Shown here in pieces: positions 9,304 through 21,619 of a stretch of DNA of 64,000 nt. This DNA comes from Euclidia mi (Eukaryota > Arthropoda > Insecta > Lepidoptera > Erebidae): NCBI GenBank assembly GCA_944739405.2, contig OX123186.2:12050995-12114994 (forward strand), in the 5' to 3' direction. Within the stretch, counting starts at the first letter, position 1; every line of letters starts with the position of its first letter. Both the position numbers and the translations under genes were made by a program. The notes under the pieces were generated by a model. The model did not search any database, was not told where the DNA came from, and was given only the letters and a program-made list of their open reading frames with translations.

Positions 9304-10779
9304 GCCGGATAAAATAGCGTATCATTGAAGATAGCCTACAAATTGCTTATTTGGTATAGAGGCTCATAATAGCCGAGCTAGACTTCACTGACCCATTACG
9401 TCATCATCTGTCCATATGGCACCAATCCATAATCATAGCGATGACAACGTTAATAAAACATACAGTAAGTAATTACTGCGTAATAATTATGGTTCTCTCA
9501 AAAAGTGAAGCCCTTCATGATCAACAAAACAAACGAAAATAAAAGCAGGCAACTGACAAAAAACAAGGCTGTGTAATTTATTATGTTTATATTTTGTGCG
9601 GCATCAGATATGATACGAAACGTTTGTACCATTGTCTTACGGGAACGTAACGCAAAATTAATGAATAGGTACATCAAAAGTCCCTTTAATGCTTAAAACC
9701 CTCTATAACCTAAGCAAATTGAATTGGACCTTCTACTTTCCGAGAGCGCGTTTCCATTTCATTACCAAAAATGTCGACGCAGGTTTCGTTCGTGATTTAT
9801 TTTTGGTAGATTTTTATGACAATGTGGAGGCTGCAGTGATGTAATGGGTTTTGCATGATATGTGTGTCTGTGTGAGTGATTTATGTTGTTGAAAAGGTTT
9901 GTGTGTAAACATCTTGACATTATTCGTGTTTGTGATTCATTGGTCGTTTTGCTTGTTGGGTATCATACAATTTGGTTGATTAAGTTCATGGATTTTTTTA
10001 CTAACATGTAGCATACAATCGTAAATTTCTATGATTTAATTTTCATACGTCCTGTTGGTAGTAGGTATGGCAGTGAAGTGGTATTTATTGTAAACCTCCC
10101 TTCAGTGCCTTTGAGATGTGGGTACCTAAATTTTCACACGTTTTTATAAACGTAGGAAAAGGAACTGATGATAGGGATAAGGTGTGAATTTCACATCTAT
10201 ATTCTATCCGCAACTATCCACCAAATAACTTGCGTTGAGTGATATTTCAGGCCCATACTTGGGGCAATATATTTTACTTCATACATATAACAAGCAAATT
10301 ATTTTTATTGTATAACTAACATACTTAATGGGGGAGTAAAGCGATCACTAATAAGTATGTAGACATTGAAATGAGACAGCATATACCAATTATGGTAACG
10401 GATTCCAGGATTCAATCCGAATCTTTTGGATGAAACCAAGATAACTATTATATAGGACGATGATGATGATTGAAATTTGACCCTATAAGATTACCCAAGT
10501 TAAGTCTCACACCCATACTGTTGATGATGAATACTCAAACAACATAGCAAAACTGAGATCTATAAAACTTTAGTCAAACAGTGGGCACGCTTGGGCCAGC
10601 GATACGATTGCGACTGTGGACGCAATCATAGTGTGGACAAGACTCGACGAGCAGAACGTAGCAATGCTGTCGTTTTCTATATATGTAAATGTGCACGTTT
10701 ACATGTACAGAACAAAGCCGACTGGTTCAGAGTGACACTGACACTTCGCCGCGCTCTTATTATATGACTTCAATACACA
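9304..10779. other. AT-rich non-coding DNA, ~1.5 kb
   Basis: No gene or clear repeat. A short 'gacgatgatgatgattg' at about 10450 could be the tail of an old LINE or SINE. The rest is unique-looking with no long open frame. Confidence 0.4.
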
Positions 10780-10920
10780 GATGGCTTAGTGATTTAGGCG
10801 ATCGTCAAACCCTTTGGCACTGCTTGGTGTAGTGAGTTCGATTCAAAGAGCACTTTGATTGTTCAACAATTTGTTGTTTCAAATCTGGGTGTACTTTTCT
10901 TCCGTTGATAGAATTTTTGT
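10780..10920 (+). mobile_element. SINE family E, degenerate
   Basis: It begins 'atggcttagtgatttaggc', then has a tRNA-type B-box-like block 'gagttcgattca' and an 'atttgttgttt' block matching the 15795 and 25735 copies ('caaattggtgtctcg', 'caaactgttgtctcg'). It is strongly diverged. Confidence 0.45.
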
Positions 10921-11446
10921 AAAGTCACAATATTTATTCATAATGCGGGAGCTGCCCTAAAATACTCTCCGTTTTCTTTCGTGTCTATCATCCATTTTGA
11001 AGTGGTGATTGTAGTACTAATAAAGAATATTTCTTAAACATCAAGTATTTCGGCAACACATCACCATCTACGTCATCGTTAAGCAAGCATTAAATAAAAT
11101 ATCCCTACATATTTTCTTGGACTTTCTGCAGTGTACTCGCTCAATGGAAACATACTACAAAATTGATTAAGTATTGTACATAGGAAACAAGTAAATACAT
11201 GTTTCGTTGTTCTTTCCTCAAACTGCTTCTTGTCTTTACTTTATTTATATAATATTAACATACACGTATGCCTGTTTCCAGGAGGAATTGCTGGCTCTAT
11301 GAACTTACATTACCGATAATCGTATCAAGTCCTTATTATTTTTTAGAGTATATAAATAACATATATCTTGCTTGAAAACGCTGTCTCTCCATGTCGTTCA
11401 TAATCATTGTGAGGCTTAGAAATCAGTTTCATTGACAACGAACCAA
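10921..11446. other. AT-rich DNA upstream of a possible exon
   Basis: Mostly featureless. It contains a TATA-like 'tatataaa' near 11347 and an Inr-like TCAGTTT near 11425, either of which could belong to the weak coding candidate that follows. A start site is not established. Confidence 0.25.
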
Positions 11447-11623
11447 ATGAACCAAAATTACGACACTGCTAAACATAAGCGTCCCGGAGATTCTTCCGGC
11501 TTTTCTATCAGAGCGATCTTATTCAACGAGCCTTGCTTGGGAATTGTAAAAAAGCAGAATGTTGAAATTCATCACCATGTTCTATTAAATTTGTTAATTT
11601 ATCGCGATGATAATGCCTTACAG
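11447..11623 (+). CDS. Candidate coding exon with eh1-like motif (uncertain)
   Basis: From ATG 11447 the frame reads MNQNYDTAKHKRPGDSSGFS and then IRAILFNEPCLG. The stretch FSIRAIL fits FxIxxIL, the eh1 motif by which many homeobox, forkhead and T-box repressors bind Groucho. Codon use in the first 35 codons looks coding-like (many C-ending codons) against the AT-rich surroundings. A donor-like CAG|GTGATG at 11623/11624 would end the exon after exactly 59 codons; otherwise the frame stops at 11668. No homeodomain or other DNA-binding domain is visible nearby. Could be chance; the motif alone is short. Confidence 0.3.
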
Positions 11624-11668
11624 GTGATGAGAGCCATACACTCTCTTATAATGCACTTAAAAATCTAG

Positions 11669-12319
11669 CACACACAGCTCATAGGCACTATATCTAATTA
11701 AGACAATGATATAACTGTCTGCTATGAAAGTTGGCTATGAAGTTACTCGTAAATATGTTAAATTATATTATTAATTTTTAAAACATGCGATTATTATGTT
11801 ATTGCATAATCATCGAATAAAAGAACGAATCTCTGCATATTGCATTTTTTGTCAGAGTGCAAGACATGTAACAACATAATAGAAGCAGTGGTTCACTAAT
11901 ATAATATTTCTTGATGAAGTTTGTAACTAACAAGTTCTTCTTCTTGTTCTTGTCAGTTTCATGTAACATACAATACATTTTTGCTCGTTAGTTGCTCAAA
12001 AGAAAACCAATCGCTATGGCAACAGATTTCGTAATCAATTTAACCAGCAATACAACTTATCCATTGAGAGTTTTAATATTTTCCTGATTTCCAAGAATAC
12101 ATAAAAGTTTCATTATTTTTTCCACGAATACCTTAGAAACGTCAAAAATATTTTCTTCATAATTTACAACGGTAAAGTTACTTATTATTTATTTGAAAAG
12201 TTTATTCTTACCCTGTTCAGAGAAATTTAGATATTGTGTGAAAAAAATAGCCCATAAATAAATAATAATAATAAATAATAATCATATACCTATGAAAAAT
12301 TCAATGTAGTTACTAAGTT
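11669..12319. other. AT-rich non-coding DNA
   Basis: No gene seen. Contains a short (AATA)n-rich patch near 12255-12290. Confidence 0.4.
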
Positions 12320-12553
12320 TTAAAATTGTATAGAATCAAGACGAAGAAAAGAGTGGCCCGGAGTTTCTTGCCTGATTCTTCTCACGAGGCTCTACTGTCT
12401 GGACAGGCATTTTTTTTCAATTCTCAATTATGTTAATATGCATTTAAAGTTACTTTTTTATTTTTTTATTTGTATGACCTTCTGACGTGTCCAAAAAGTT
12501 TAAACATTTTTATGGAAATAAACATATTTGAGTTTGAGTGAGTTTGAGTTTGT
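12320..12553 (+). mobile_element. LINE-type 3' UTR fragment with TTTGAG tail
   Basis: It contains 'ggcccggagtttcttgcc', a block common in lepidopteran LINE 3' ends, then an AT-rich stretch, a poly(A)-signal-like 'ggaaataaac', and a tail of 'tttgagtttgagtgagtttg'. No coding sequence. The element is 5'-truncated; the exact start is unclear. Confidence 0.5.
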
Positions 12554-13337
12554 ACTAAAAGAAAAGCTGTCGGATTCCGGTTACTTTATTCATTCGGCGT
12601 CAGACTCGGAATGAACTACGATGAAGCGTGAAAGGATTTTGGTATTCTACAAAAAAAACATTTTTTTTTCCGTGGTCTTTGTCTACAATATGCTTTACGA
12701 GAAATAAAATACTTTGCCTGTATAAAAGAACTCAGTAGATATTTATAAGAAGATATATGAAAATCACGTCAAAAGGAGATGAACAAAAATCATATGGGTC
12801 TGTGCCCCAGCAAGTACAGTGATGAAACATATATCATTTTAAAGAACAAGTCTTCTAGTTATGCAATAAGAAAAGCGCATTAAGCTAAGCAGCAGTGGTC
12901 AAAAGTTATTAAGGTTGGAAATAAATGATTAATGACATATTTTTCGACAATATTTCACAATGTATTGATATAATGTAATTAGCTATTTAATCTATTTTAG
13001 TTTTCATGCATTTTATTGTCCTAAGTTTCTATTATTTATTTTTTGTCTTCTTTGCTTCATATAAAATATATAAGTATAATACTCTCGTCTAGAAGTAAAC
13101 TATAACCGAAAAAGCGCGTACGTAGAAAGATAAGACCTCCGTAGTATTCAGTAGTATTACTTTACTCTATGGATAAGACGATAAGTCAACATGTCAACTA
13201 TTTTGACATTAGCTTGGTGATACCAGAGCTGGATTAAAATAAGCCTGTTAGTAAGTGGATTTTTAACTATATTTTGAACGTATTTTTTATTAATTGTTAA
13301 GAGGTTTGTTTTTATAGAAAATAATACAATTATCGTC
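12554..13337. other. AT-rich non-coding DNA
   Basis: No recognisable gene or repeat in about 780 bp. Confidence 0.4.
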
Positions 13338-13535
13338 ATATCATCCCATGAGTATCGTAAGAGCCGCCAGATGGAGCATATTATGCAGAGAACAGCACTG
13401 TAAGAGAAGGAAAACTTGATACAAACCCTATACCAACCCGTTTGGCCAGCGTGGTATAGTAGGTCAATTCCTCATTTCAAAGGAGAGGCCTAGTCCAGCA
13501 GTGGACTGTTAAAGGCTGATGATGATGATGATGAT
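13338..13535 (+). mobile_element. SINE family B, 5'-truncated
   Basis: It begins within the head ('atcatcccatgagtatcg') and runs through 'gaaggaaaacttgatacaa', 'ttggccagcgtggtatag' and 'gtccagcagtggactg' to a (GAT)n tail. It aligns along its length with the copies at 26149 and 41494. The 3' end resembles the C-terminal end of LINE ORF2. Confidence 0.8.
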
Positions 13536-14039
13536 ATAATTATAATGATTTAATCATTAAGATAACGCGTATTTTAACTCTTATTGATATTAATACTAAT
13601 ATTCTTATTCTTAATACTAATATATATTATTCTGTTGCTATATTTTTTCCCTACACTAATCTTTTATCATTGTTACGTGGCAACATTATCGGTAGATTCA
13701 AACAAAGTAAAATAAAAGGAAATCACTTCAAATTCTTTTAAATTATTTTCTTTTCAGCGACTGCAATGGAATGTAAAAAGTACTTCAAAATTCCTTGTAT
13801 GTTTTATATAACTTATCTACAACCGCTTGTTTCTGGTCAACGTGGGGCACATTTTGTCCAAGTCCTTTGGCACGTGTGCTGCCCTTGGGTATTAACTTTT
13901 TCAGTGCATGTATCTTTCTGAGATTCCATTGCAAGGCGACTTGACATGATTTGAATAGCAATCCCCTTATACCTACTATCTTATTATAAGATAATCCTGT
14001 TCAGTTACTATATTATAACGCTTCTGCTTGTCGGGTATG

Positions 14040-14200
14040 TGGCCAACTATTCTCCCGTTATCTAAAGGAAGGCCGAAGGCCTCCGACGTGGGATAACGAT
14101 CCTTGTCAAAAATGGGGCTGGTACCCACGGCTTAACGTTCTCTCCAATGCGCTGTGTTGTAAATACCACACCAAGTTGTCACCAATCTAAACGGTGGCCT
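14040..14200 (-). repeat. Degenerate fragment related to the 45-49 kb TIR elements
   Basis: 'cccacggcttaacgttctct' and 'ataacgatccttgtca' align with the reverse complement of about 47850-47930 ('caacggcttaacgtgctctc'). Heavily diverged; boundaries uncertain. Confidence 0.35.
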
Positions 14201-14457
14201 AGGTAAACGTTGCTTAACTTTGCCGATCTATAACGATTGGCAAGGAAATTAATTCTACGAGCGATTAACTACTAGCTTCAGTGTATAATTCCAGCTTTTC
14301 AGGGCAATCTTCAGGAACTTTACTCGTAGTAACTGTCCCGTGGTAAATTACAAGGAACTATCGTCATGTCCATTGTCACTAAAATTTGGCATGGTTATAC
14401 CACAATCTGTGAAATAAAGTTTTGAATGAAGATTTTTAAGGATGTCTACCGTATATG

Positions 14458-14697
14458 CCACCTTTTTCCCGAAGGGGTAGGCACAGGTGTTAATATTACA
14501 CCCACATTTCGTCACGAATTGTTAGGTCCCACGTAATAGGAGGCTAGGCTATAGCCGTTACCGGGCACATCACCAGACTCCGTGCTGCTACTGAAAATTC
14601 GGAAGAACTCAATAACACTTTTGGCCGACCCGGGAATCGAACCCGGGACCTCCGATCAGCAGTTGCATACGCTATCCACGAGACCACGGAGGCAGTC
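14458..14697 (-). mobile_element. SINE family A (tRNA-derived)
   Basis: Reverse copy of the SINE A consensus. The tRNA-like head at 14620-14697 on the minus strand contains 'ggttcgattcccgggtcgg' (B box). The body has 'gtgatgtgcccggtaacgg' and the tail is 'cctaccccttcggg'. The head belongs to the 'ctccgtggtc...gatagcgtatgc' subtype. About 240 bp, full or nearly full length. Confidence 0.85.
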
Positions 14698-15794
14698 ACT
14701 TTTTCCATCTATAACATAATTATACTGAGTCAATTAGGCGTTACAAGTGACTGAAAAAGTTTCAGAAAGGAGGAAATATAATTATTGAAACACATATCTA
14801 CAAAAAAATACTAAATTTACTACAAAAAAGGCTTAAAGTACTTCGACCCACCTGCGCCGAAAACGAACTTTTAAAATACGTATATTTTGTTCTAATTAGT
14901 ACAGTTAGCAAAAAAGTTGGAAGCAAAAGTTTCCCGATATGTTTATGTTTTTTTACTGCTCTGCCGACCCCTTTCAAGCAGGGTATAAACTTTGTTAGTG
15001 GACTGCTGAGCCGAATATTTTGTGACAGTTGATTAAACGAAAAGTTGTTAGAATATTTGTATAAAAGGTTTCTTAAAGTTTTTGCGCGTGGTAATGGTAA
15101 ATGTTAGACAGTTTTAAGTAGGGGCTAAATCTTTGGGAGATTGTGTGTGGAGGTCCTTTTCTGGAAGCATTTTGTTTGGCGATAGTATAAATTTAGATGT
15201 ATATATATGGAATTGCTTTATGTGTATAAAGCTGAATGAAGAATTCTATATTTTCGATCAAACTTTTATGTGTGTATTTATTATTTTTCCAAATTGTTTG
15301 TAGCATTCTTTTAACATACCAAAACCTTTTGAACGATCTATATTGGGAACTAACAAACATTGGTGTTTTGAGCTTTTATTTGTACCACTAAAAATATATC
15401 CCGCAGAATATCAGTTTAATAGGATTTTCAGTATTTTTGTATCATACATAGTGAGGTAATATTTTAAAGTCTTGCCATGAATAAAAAAGTTAATAATTAT
15501 TTAGAAACAGACAGTTTTATAGCTGCAAAGCATTCAAAGTTTAGACAAGCGTGTAAAAATAACGTCTACGCCATGTTATTCTCATAAATATTCATTTGGA
15601 CCCCAGTAAGCTTTTTAAATCGGCTTAAAATATCCACAATACTGCGTATAAACAATACCTACAAAAGTACAGACAGAAAAGCAAATTGAAATAATATCGC
15701 CAGTAATTTTTAATGCAATATGAGGCAGGGTTTTTACAGTTTATTTTAAATGGAGAAACAATTATGCGATGGGTACAAAAAATACGAGCCACTG
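14698..15794. other. AT-rich non-coding DNA
   Basis: No gene or clear repeat recognised over 1.1 kb. Confidence 0.4.
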
Positions 15795-15985
15795 CACCTA
15801 TGAAATAGTAGTAAGCGGTGCGTGGCCTTGGCGATTTTACTGCGCCGAGTGTTGTGCGTTCGAATCTCATGCATGATAACACTTTGTGTGATTCACAAAT
15901 TGGTGTCTCGAGATTTAGTTCTCTTTGTGTCCATGAGTTTAATCTAAGTAAAGTCCCCCGCGATACGGGATTTATCAATATCGTG
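15795..15985 (+). mobile_element. SINE family E (tRNA-derived)
   Basis: A tRNA-like head with B box 'gtgcgttcgaatctcat' is followed by 'cactttgtgtgattcacaaa' and 'ttggtgtctcgag', shared with the copy at 25735. It ends near 'cgatacgggatttatcaat'. Confidence 0.65.
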
Positions 15986-16696
15986 AGAGATAACTAAAAA
16001 AAAACAAGCAACCGATAAACTTACAACACGAGCATAAATAACAAAATATCCAATTAGATTAATTAAAGAGAAACACTTAAAGATAACATGTAAACGTTAT
16101 TTTGGCAATTAATAAATCAGACATAAAAACTTAATATGTAATCTGTGGATACAATATGAATACTGTTTTTAAATGGACAAACTCAATCATGATACAGTGT
16201 AGACCTATTCCTTAAGGCCCTCAAATTAAATGCAACAAACGCATGCAGAAAATTGCCGATCGCTTACACTACAAAATAATTGTTTTAGCAATAAAATGAA
16301 TAAATATGTAACGCATCTGAATCGCGTCGTTATTTGAAAATAAAATTATTTCCACCGAAGTTTTGGCAAAGTTACTCCAGCTGTGGTGACAGGATGACTA
16401 ATGGCATTTATTCAGAAGCAATAAGACAGTAGAAAACAATTTTATAATCCCCACGACATTCCCTAGAAATCCGCAGACCCATATAGGTCACATTCAAGCA
16501 AAATCAAATAGAAACCGAGCGTTAAAAAAGAGAAAAGAATGCTTTTATTGAACAAAATTCCTCACTAACAAAAAGTACCGATGCTTGTGTGAAACGAAGC
16601 TATTGTATTCTTGTCTTTAGAAACACGTCTTTCTCCTCTGAACTGGTTTGTTCAGGGTTTGAATGGCAGCTCACATGACAACTGCGAGTGATGTGC

Positions 16697-16759
16697 TGTC
16701 GTGCTCCCTGAGGCATGGCGAATGCACACAGCATTCGCCATGCCTCAGGGAGCACGACA
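16697..16759. repeat. Perfect 29-bp inverted repeat (hairpin), 5-nt loop
   Basis: The left arm 16697-16725 is an exact reverse complement of the right arm 16731-16759, with loop ACACA. The stem is GC-rich (contains 'gtgctccctgaggcatggcg') in AT-rich DNA. A transcript from either strand would form a 63-nt hairpin without a mismatch. There is no flanking TSD or TIR evidence that it is a MITE. It could be a hairpin-RNA or small-RNA precursor, or a fold-back repair scar. Confidence 0.9.
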
Positions 16760-18120
16760 TCTGCCTAAGGTTATATTCTTTTTATTAATTAGCCGTAGGC
16801 TCCATTTAAATGAAGGTTTACAACGTTGCAAGCATAACGTTTCTTGCCTCGGCTACGGCACGGACTGTTGACATTTCGACATTACTTGCGTAGTGAATCC
16901 AATACTATCTCTCTCTATATGTTGATGTAAAACACTGCGAGGAAACCTGAACTTCCTAGACTAACTAGGTATTATGATACAAGTTATTTCAGACTGCCTG
17001 TTTTTTAAAATGTGAATCGGACTTGTCAGATATTTTCTATACTTTTTCAAAGAAATAAGTTTACCTTTTATTTTTACATCATACATCAACTTATCAGAAT
17101 TCAGCGTATAAATATGCAAACTATAAATCTTATGCTTACAAAACTATGTATCATATACTATAAAGGCTTTTCCTCCACCTGTGATCACACTATGTAAACT
17201 AAGTTATGTCACAGAGATTGATGACTATTCTAAACAACACTTTTTGCCTTACCTTCCTTAGCTTATGGGAAATCTTTAAATGGTATTGCATTCCCTAGGG
17301 TAGGTTAAATGGGTAAGGTTTTATTAAATATCTACTATAAATGATCTCTGCAATTAGACGAATTAAAATATAATAAGTAGAAAATCAGTTGACACGCTGG
17401 GTTCTCTGTTTTGGTCTTTAATTTTAATCGCTTAAAATGACTCAGGTAAGGAATTAAGCCTGACCCCTATAACCCAAATATATAGTGATATCCCATGGCT
17501 CAGACCAGTGTCAGTGTATTTTTGGGATACTGACTTTCTATAACGACTTTTAAAGATCTTCATGACAGATGGGTCCAACAGCTTAACGAGCTTTACGGGG
17601 CATGCATGCACATGACTTTGTTATGCCGTGGGTTTGAAGATCGTCGACATAGCAGTTTCTTGGTATTTCCACTAGGCAATCGCTGGTTAACAGATTCTAA
17701 TATGTACACATAAATTACGCACAATTATTTCCTTGAATAATGTAAGCTGAGGAAAATTTTCTTACATTATGTGACTTTAAGAAATTAGTGGCCATTTTTT
17801 TTTTAATTCATAATAATAATAGTGTTTACAAAATATGTGTGGGGTGTGAGAGACCTACCTTAAAACAGAAGGCGCTGAAAGCATTGCATTCCTATTTCAC
17901 TACAGCATTTGGTCTACGCGGAAAAAAAGCTACTGTAGGTACTGAAAATAAGTCCCTGAATTTATCCGCAATGCGTCCAATTATAATTAGGGTTCTGTGT
18001 TAAAGACATATACAATTTAGTTTTAAAGAACAAAATAAATATCTAATATAGTTGTTGTCTACTGCCTACTCTACTTAAATTAATTATTTTTTATGCTTGC
18101 CGTGTAAATAAATCTACTTT
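16760..18120. other. AT-rich non-coding DNA, 1.4 kb
   Basis: No gene or known repeat recognised. Short open frames here (for example 17788-18003) have no recognisable domain and AT-driven composition. Confidence 0.4.
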
Positions 18121-18124
18121 TTAT

Positions 18125-18330
18125 GTACATAGTACTCAATACTCAATACTTTATTGCATTCCATAATTACAATGAGGTTTTGAACATAAGGATAGTATCA
18201 ATTATGGACCCTGTTGGGCACAGCAAAGTTTTTATAAGGAGAGAGGAGGAAGAGGATTTTAATAATGATATTTATGATATTATATACTTATTAAATATAT
18301 TTCAATGAGTATTTTTAATATTATTATGTC
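18125..18330 (-). mobile_element. LINE 3' UTR fragment with AATAAA and repeat tail
   Basis: On the minus strand it contains 'caacagggtccataattgat', 'gcaataaagtattgag' (poly(A) signal) and repeated 'tattgag'. The block 'gaccctgtt' and the AATAAA arrangement recur at 32295-32430, also on the minus strand, which supports a common LINE 3' end. Confidence 0.5.
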
Positions 18331-18540
18331 CTCAAAATGCTGTTTCATGTATATGTATATCCAGGTATATTACTGTTCTTCAGAATAAGTATAGAGTAGA
18401 GTAGAAATAGCATACTTGAGAGTAGAGGTATCTACAAGAGAGATTGGAGGTCACGAATTGTACCCCATGGCGCGCATCACTGCCTTTTTGAAGTTATAGT
18501 GTTAGTTATTGATTTAACGCTGAAAACAGACAGTCATCGT

Positions 18541-18680
18541 AACAAAATCGTCCCATCAGAGAATTCCCCATAATGTTCGCCAAAGACATGCGAAGGCTGC
18601 CAACCAGCACTTGACCAGCGTTGTAGACTTCGACATAATCCTTCTCAAAGTAAGAAGAGGCCCGTTCATAAACAGAACTG
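18541..18680 (+). mobile_element. SINE family C, 3' part
   Basis: 'cccataatgttcgccaaaga', 'cttgaccagcgttgtag' and 'agaagaggcccgt' align with 51505-51680 and the reverse of 32524-32700. The tRNA head is missing. Confidence 0.65.
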
Positions 18681-19029
18681 ATAGATAAATGGTCTAAATA
18701 ATTGTATCAACACGGCTATCTATCAACCCTATAATGAAAAACTAATGAATATAACGGTTCTCCATGAATCTTAATCGTCTGAATATATTCAAGAGATAAA
18801 CGCGAGTAACAGTCATCGGCGCAAAACATTTGGTAATGAATTAGATTGAAGTAGAACTACGGAGTGATGTATTCAATCTTCATTATGTTTAATGATTGAT
18901 TGGTACAGCGGAATAAGAACGTAAATGAGAACAGAGGAGATATCTAACGTAAGTATTGCTGAATTGATCAAGCGTTTCTTTGTATTTCCTTATTTTTGTG
19001 AGGACCAATTGCAATCTGTGTTTTATTTA
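18681..19029. other. AT-rich non-coding DNA
   Basis: Nothing recognisable. Confidence 0.4.
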
Positions 19030-19277
19030 TAGACTCACGCCTGTATCCTCGAAGGGATAGGCAGAGGTGTAATATAACACCCAAATTTGAATTTTTAGGT
19101 CCCACGTAATAGCGGGCGAGCCTATTGCAGTACCATGCTCATTGCCAGACTCCGTACTGCTACTGAGAATTTCCTAACGGAAAATCTCTATAGGTAACAC
19201 TTTGCCCGGCCCGGGAATCGAACCCGAGACTACCCAATCCCACGCTCACATTTATGCCGCCTGACCAACGAGGCAGT
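19030..19277 (-). mobile_element. SINE family A
   Basis: Reverse copy, full length: tail 'actcacgcctgtatcctcg' at the left, body 'ttgccagactccgtactgct', B box 'gggaatcgaacccgag' and head ending 'accaacgaggcagt' at the right. Head subtype is the 'cataaatgtg' form. Confidence 0.9.
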
Positions 19278-20097
19278 TTGTATTTTGAAATTAAACTACA
19301 TTACGGATTTTATCGCGTTATATTGGTTTCACTAGTTATTACATTTAAAATCCGTAAACTGTAGTTTAATTTAAATGTGTAACATTCGCGTAAACCCAAG
19401 AAAAAAAAATGTGTTTTTCCAGAATCCTAAGACGACTTACATACACATAGTCATTTGATTTGTGATCAAATGCATATATCATACTAGGCAGAGAAAAAAA
19501 GAAGTAAAATACATTCATTTTATAGAGAAATTACACCTGGACAAATTTTAGTCATCGTGCTCATCACAGAAGTATTTCCCTAGGTCGAATTCTATGCCTC
19601 AGGATTAGCAGACTTGGTCACAAGCCACTTATCCCAAAGGATAGTAATTATTCACATTGCAATGTTTATTCTTCTTAGCGCATCGCTTGAAACCACTTAC
19701 ATATATATGAGGCCCAGAAAGCAGCCACGCTGACTGCATGGTCTGAGGCAGTCATGAGTCCTTTCTGCGTGCATGTTTCCGAGCACGTAGGGCACGATGT
19801 AAGATGGGACTTTCTTTGTCTTGCAATGAATATTTAAGATTATTCTGCACTATTACCTTTATTGGCGTTTATCACCTTCTAAACTTTGGCTCCTAACAAA
19901 CCTACTTCAAATCAGAAAAAAAATCCTTCCTTTGTTCTGTACATATACCTACATACTATATGTAATCAACTTAAGTGCCCTGTGTGCCCATATCAAGTTT
20001 CTGAACTAAGTAACTAAGTAATTTGGACTCTATGTTAAATAAGCCAGACTATTAATCAGTCAGTTTCTCTTTTGAATAATTATGCTTTTTATACTAG
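19278..20097. other. AT-rich non-coding DNA
   Basis: No gene recognised. A moderately GC-rich patch at 19690-19800 ('gcagccacgctgactgc') has no identified homologue in the window. Confidence 0.35.
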
Positions 20098-20352
20098 CCC
20101 TTAGTCGGTGGATAGGGTTCACATAGGTGCACAGTGGGGGTGCATAGGGTTCCCACCAAAAACTTAGGGTCCCAAGCCAACCTCACCTGCAAGTGGTGCA
20201 CCTGCCGATCAACGGACGAGGCTCTGGCAAACAAAGTATCCCGATAAGCGGCAATAGGCTCGCCACCTATTACGTGGGATCGAAACACTGGCGAAAAGTG
20301 GGCGTTTAGTATGCCTTTGCCTGCCCATTCGGGGACATAGGCGTGAGTCTGT
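20098..20352 (+). mobile_element. SINE A 3' body with an unrelated 5' head
   Basis: The part from about 20245 ('cggcaataggctcgccacct' to 'gacataggcgtgagtctg') is SINE A body. The preceding ~150 bp ('caagtggtgcacctgccg', 'cggacgaggctctggc') is not the tRNA head seen elsewhere. It is either a third kind of head fused to the same body or an older insertion next to it. Confidence 0.5.
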
Positions 20353-20745
20353 GTGTGTGTAGTCAGTGGAAGTTCATATTACTACAAATTATACGTAACG
20401 TATGACTAAAATTGTAACCAGTTTCTTTTCACTGGTTACCTATGCTGTTTCACGCTTACTTTTTAATAATTACCTACACGATATAGACTAGTTTCAATAA
20501 TTATGTAGCATTTGTGTACAATTCGCGAAAGCTTTAAGAGTACTCGATACAGAATAGCATCAAATAGCACAACAAGAATAGCTAATTGAAATTAAAATTT
20601 TCATACTTGAGTTTGCCAGTATAATTTTATGTACGTATATAAACCAACGAAGAGAAGCGAGCATATCACATCATCCTGTTTACGGTGAAAGATATAATTG
20701 ATGGATCTTGATGAAAAAGGAAAATATATATAACTTAGTAGGTAG

Positions 20746-20945
20746 GCTGCCTTCGCGGTCCAGTGAATAGCGTATGCGTCTGCTGATGAGGAGGTCCTGG
20801 GTTCGATTCCCGGGTCTGGAAAAAGTGTTACGGGGTTTTTCCGAATACTCTCTATAATGTGGGACCTACAAATTAATAATATGGCAAAATATGGGTGTAA
20901 TATTGCAACTCTGCCTTACCCTTCAGGGATACAGTCATGACTCGG
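20746..20945 (+). mobile_element. SINE family A, internally shortened
   Basis: Head 'gctgccttcgcggtccagtg' and 'gatagcg'-type anticodon arm region, B box 'gggttcgattcccgg', then a body lacking about 45 bp (the 'cggcaataggctcgcc' part) and the tail 'ccttacccttcagggatac'. It belongs to the same head subtype as 14458 and 28870. Confidence 0.8.
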
Positions 20946-21576
20946 TTTAAAAAATTTAAAAAATGTAGGTAGTAAACCATGTCCTCATCTAGGACTCAAA
21001 TTACCTCATCTTTACCTTAAGCTGAAATTATAGTATTGTTAACCTAATCAAATTTGATTATTGGATTAACTATGACGATGTAAATAAACTATAAATTAAC
21101 TCGGATTTAAATGTCATCATTTTGTACTGATCCATGTTACAGTTTTAAAATGGTGTTAAAAGTGGTCATAATTTCCAATCTAATGGACATCGCAACAGAA
21201 AATAGGCGGCTATTCTTGTCCAAATAAGACGAAATCAGTATTGGCTTTTTATGTACCTATTTTAAGTCTTTAAATAGATATTTAACTTAAATAATGCGTA
21301 CTTAGTGAGGTTCGCACCTTATTTAAGAGAAAGAAAGGAAATTAAGGTTGTCAAAGCCTAAGTTTTATTTTCTTTTCTTAACAATAAAGTGTAATCTGAA
21401 TGAGCGTTTTCAAGCCTGGTAATACTGAAATCACTTTTTTAAATCATTAAACTGAATTTCACAGATACAAGTAATATCAAATTTACTTTCTGCAATGCAA
21501 TTTTGTAATAGTACCTACTTGATTTATATCGGTGCAGTGCAAGGGTTTGCACTTACCAAACCTTACTTTCATCATA
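20946..21576. other. AT-rich non-coding DNA
   Basis: Nothing recognisable over 630 bp. Confidence 0.4.
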
Positions 21577-21619
21577 ACAAATCCATTCTAATGTTATAAA
21601 TATATTAGAATGGATTTGT
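21577..21619. repeat. Inverted repeat, 16-bp arms, 11-nt loop
   Basis: The arm 'acaaatccattctaat' (21577-21592) is matched exactly by its reverse complement at 21604-21619. The right arm leads into 'tgtgtgtttttttgtttc', text like the TC end of Helitron-like repeats, so this may be an end-derived palindrome. Confidence 0.75.

Noticed and set aside
16697..16759. Calling the hairpin a microRNA gene
   Set aside because: A perfect 29-bp stem is not typical of a microRNA and no known mature sequence is recognised. Reported as an inverted repeat only.
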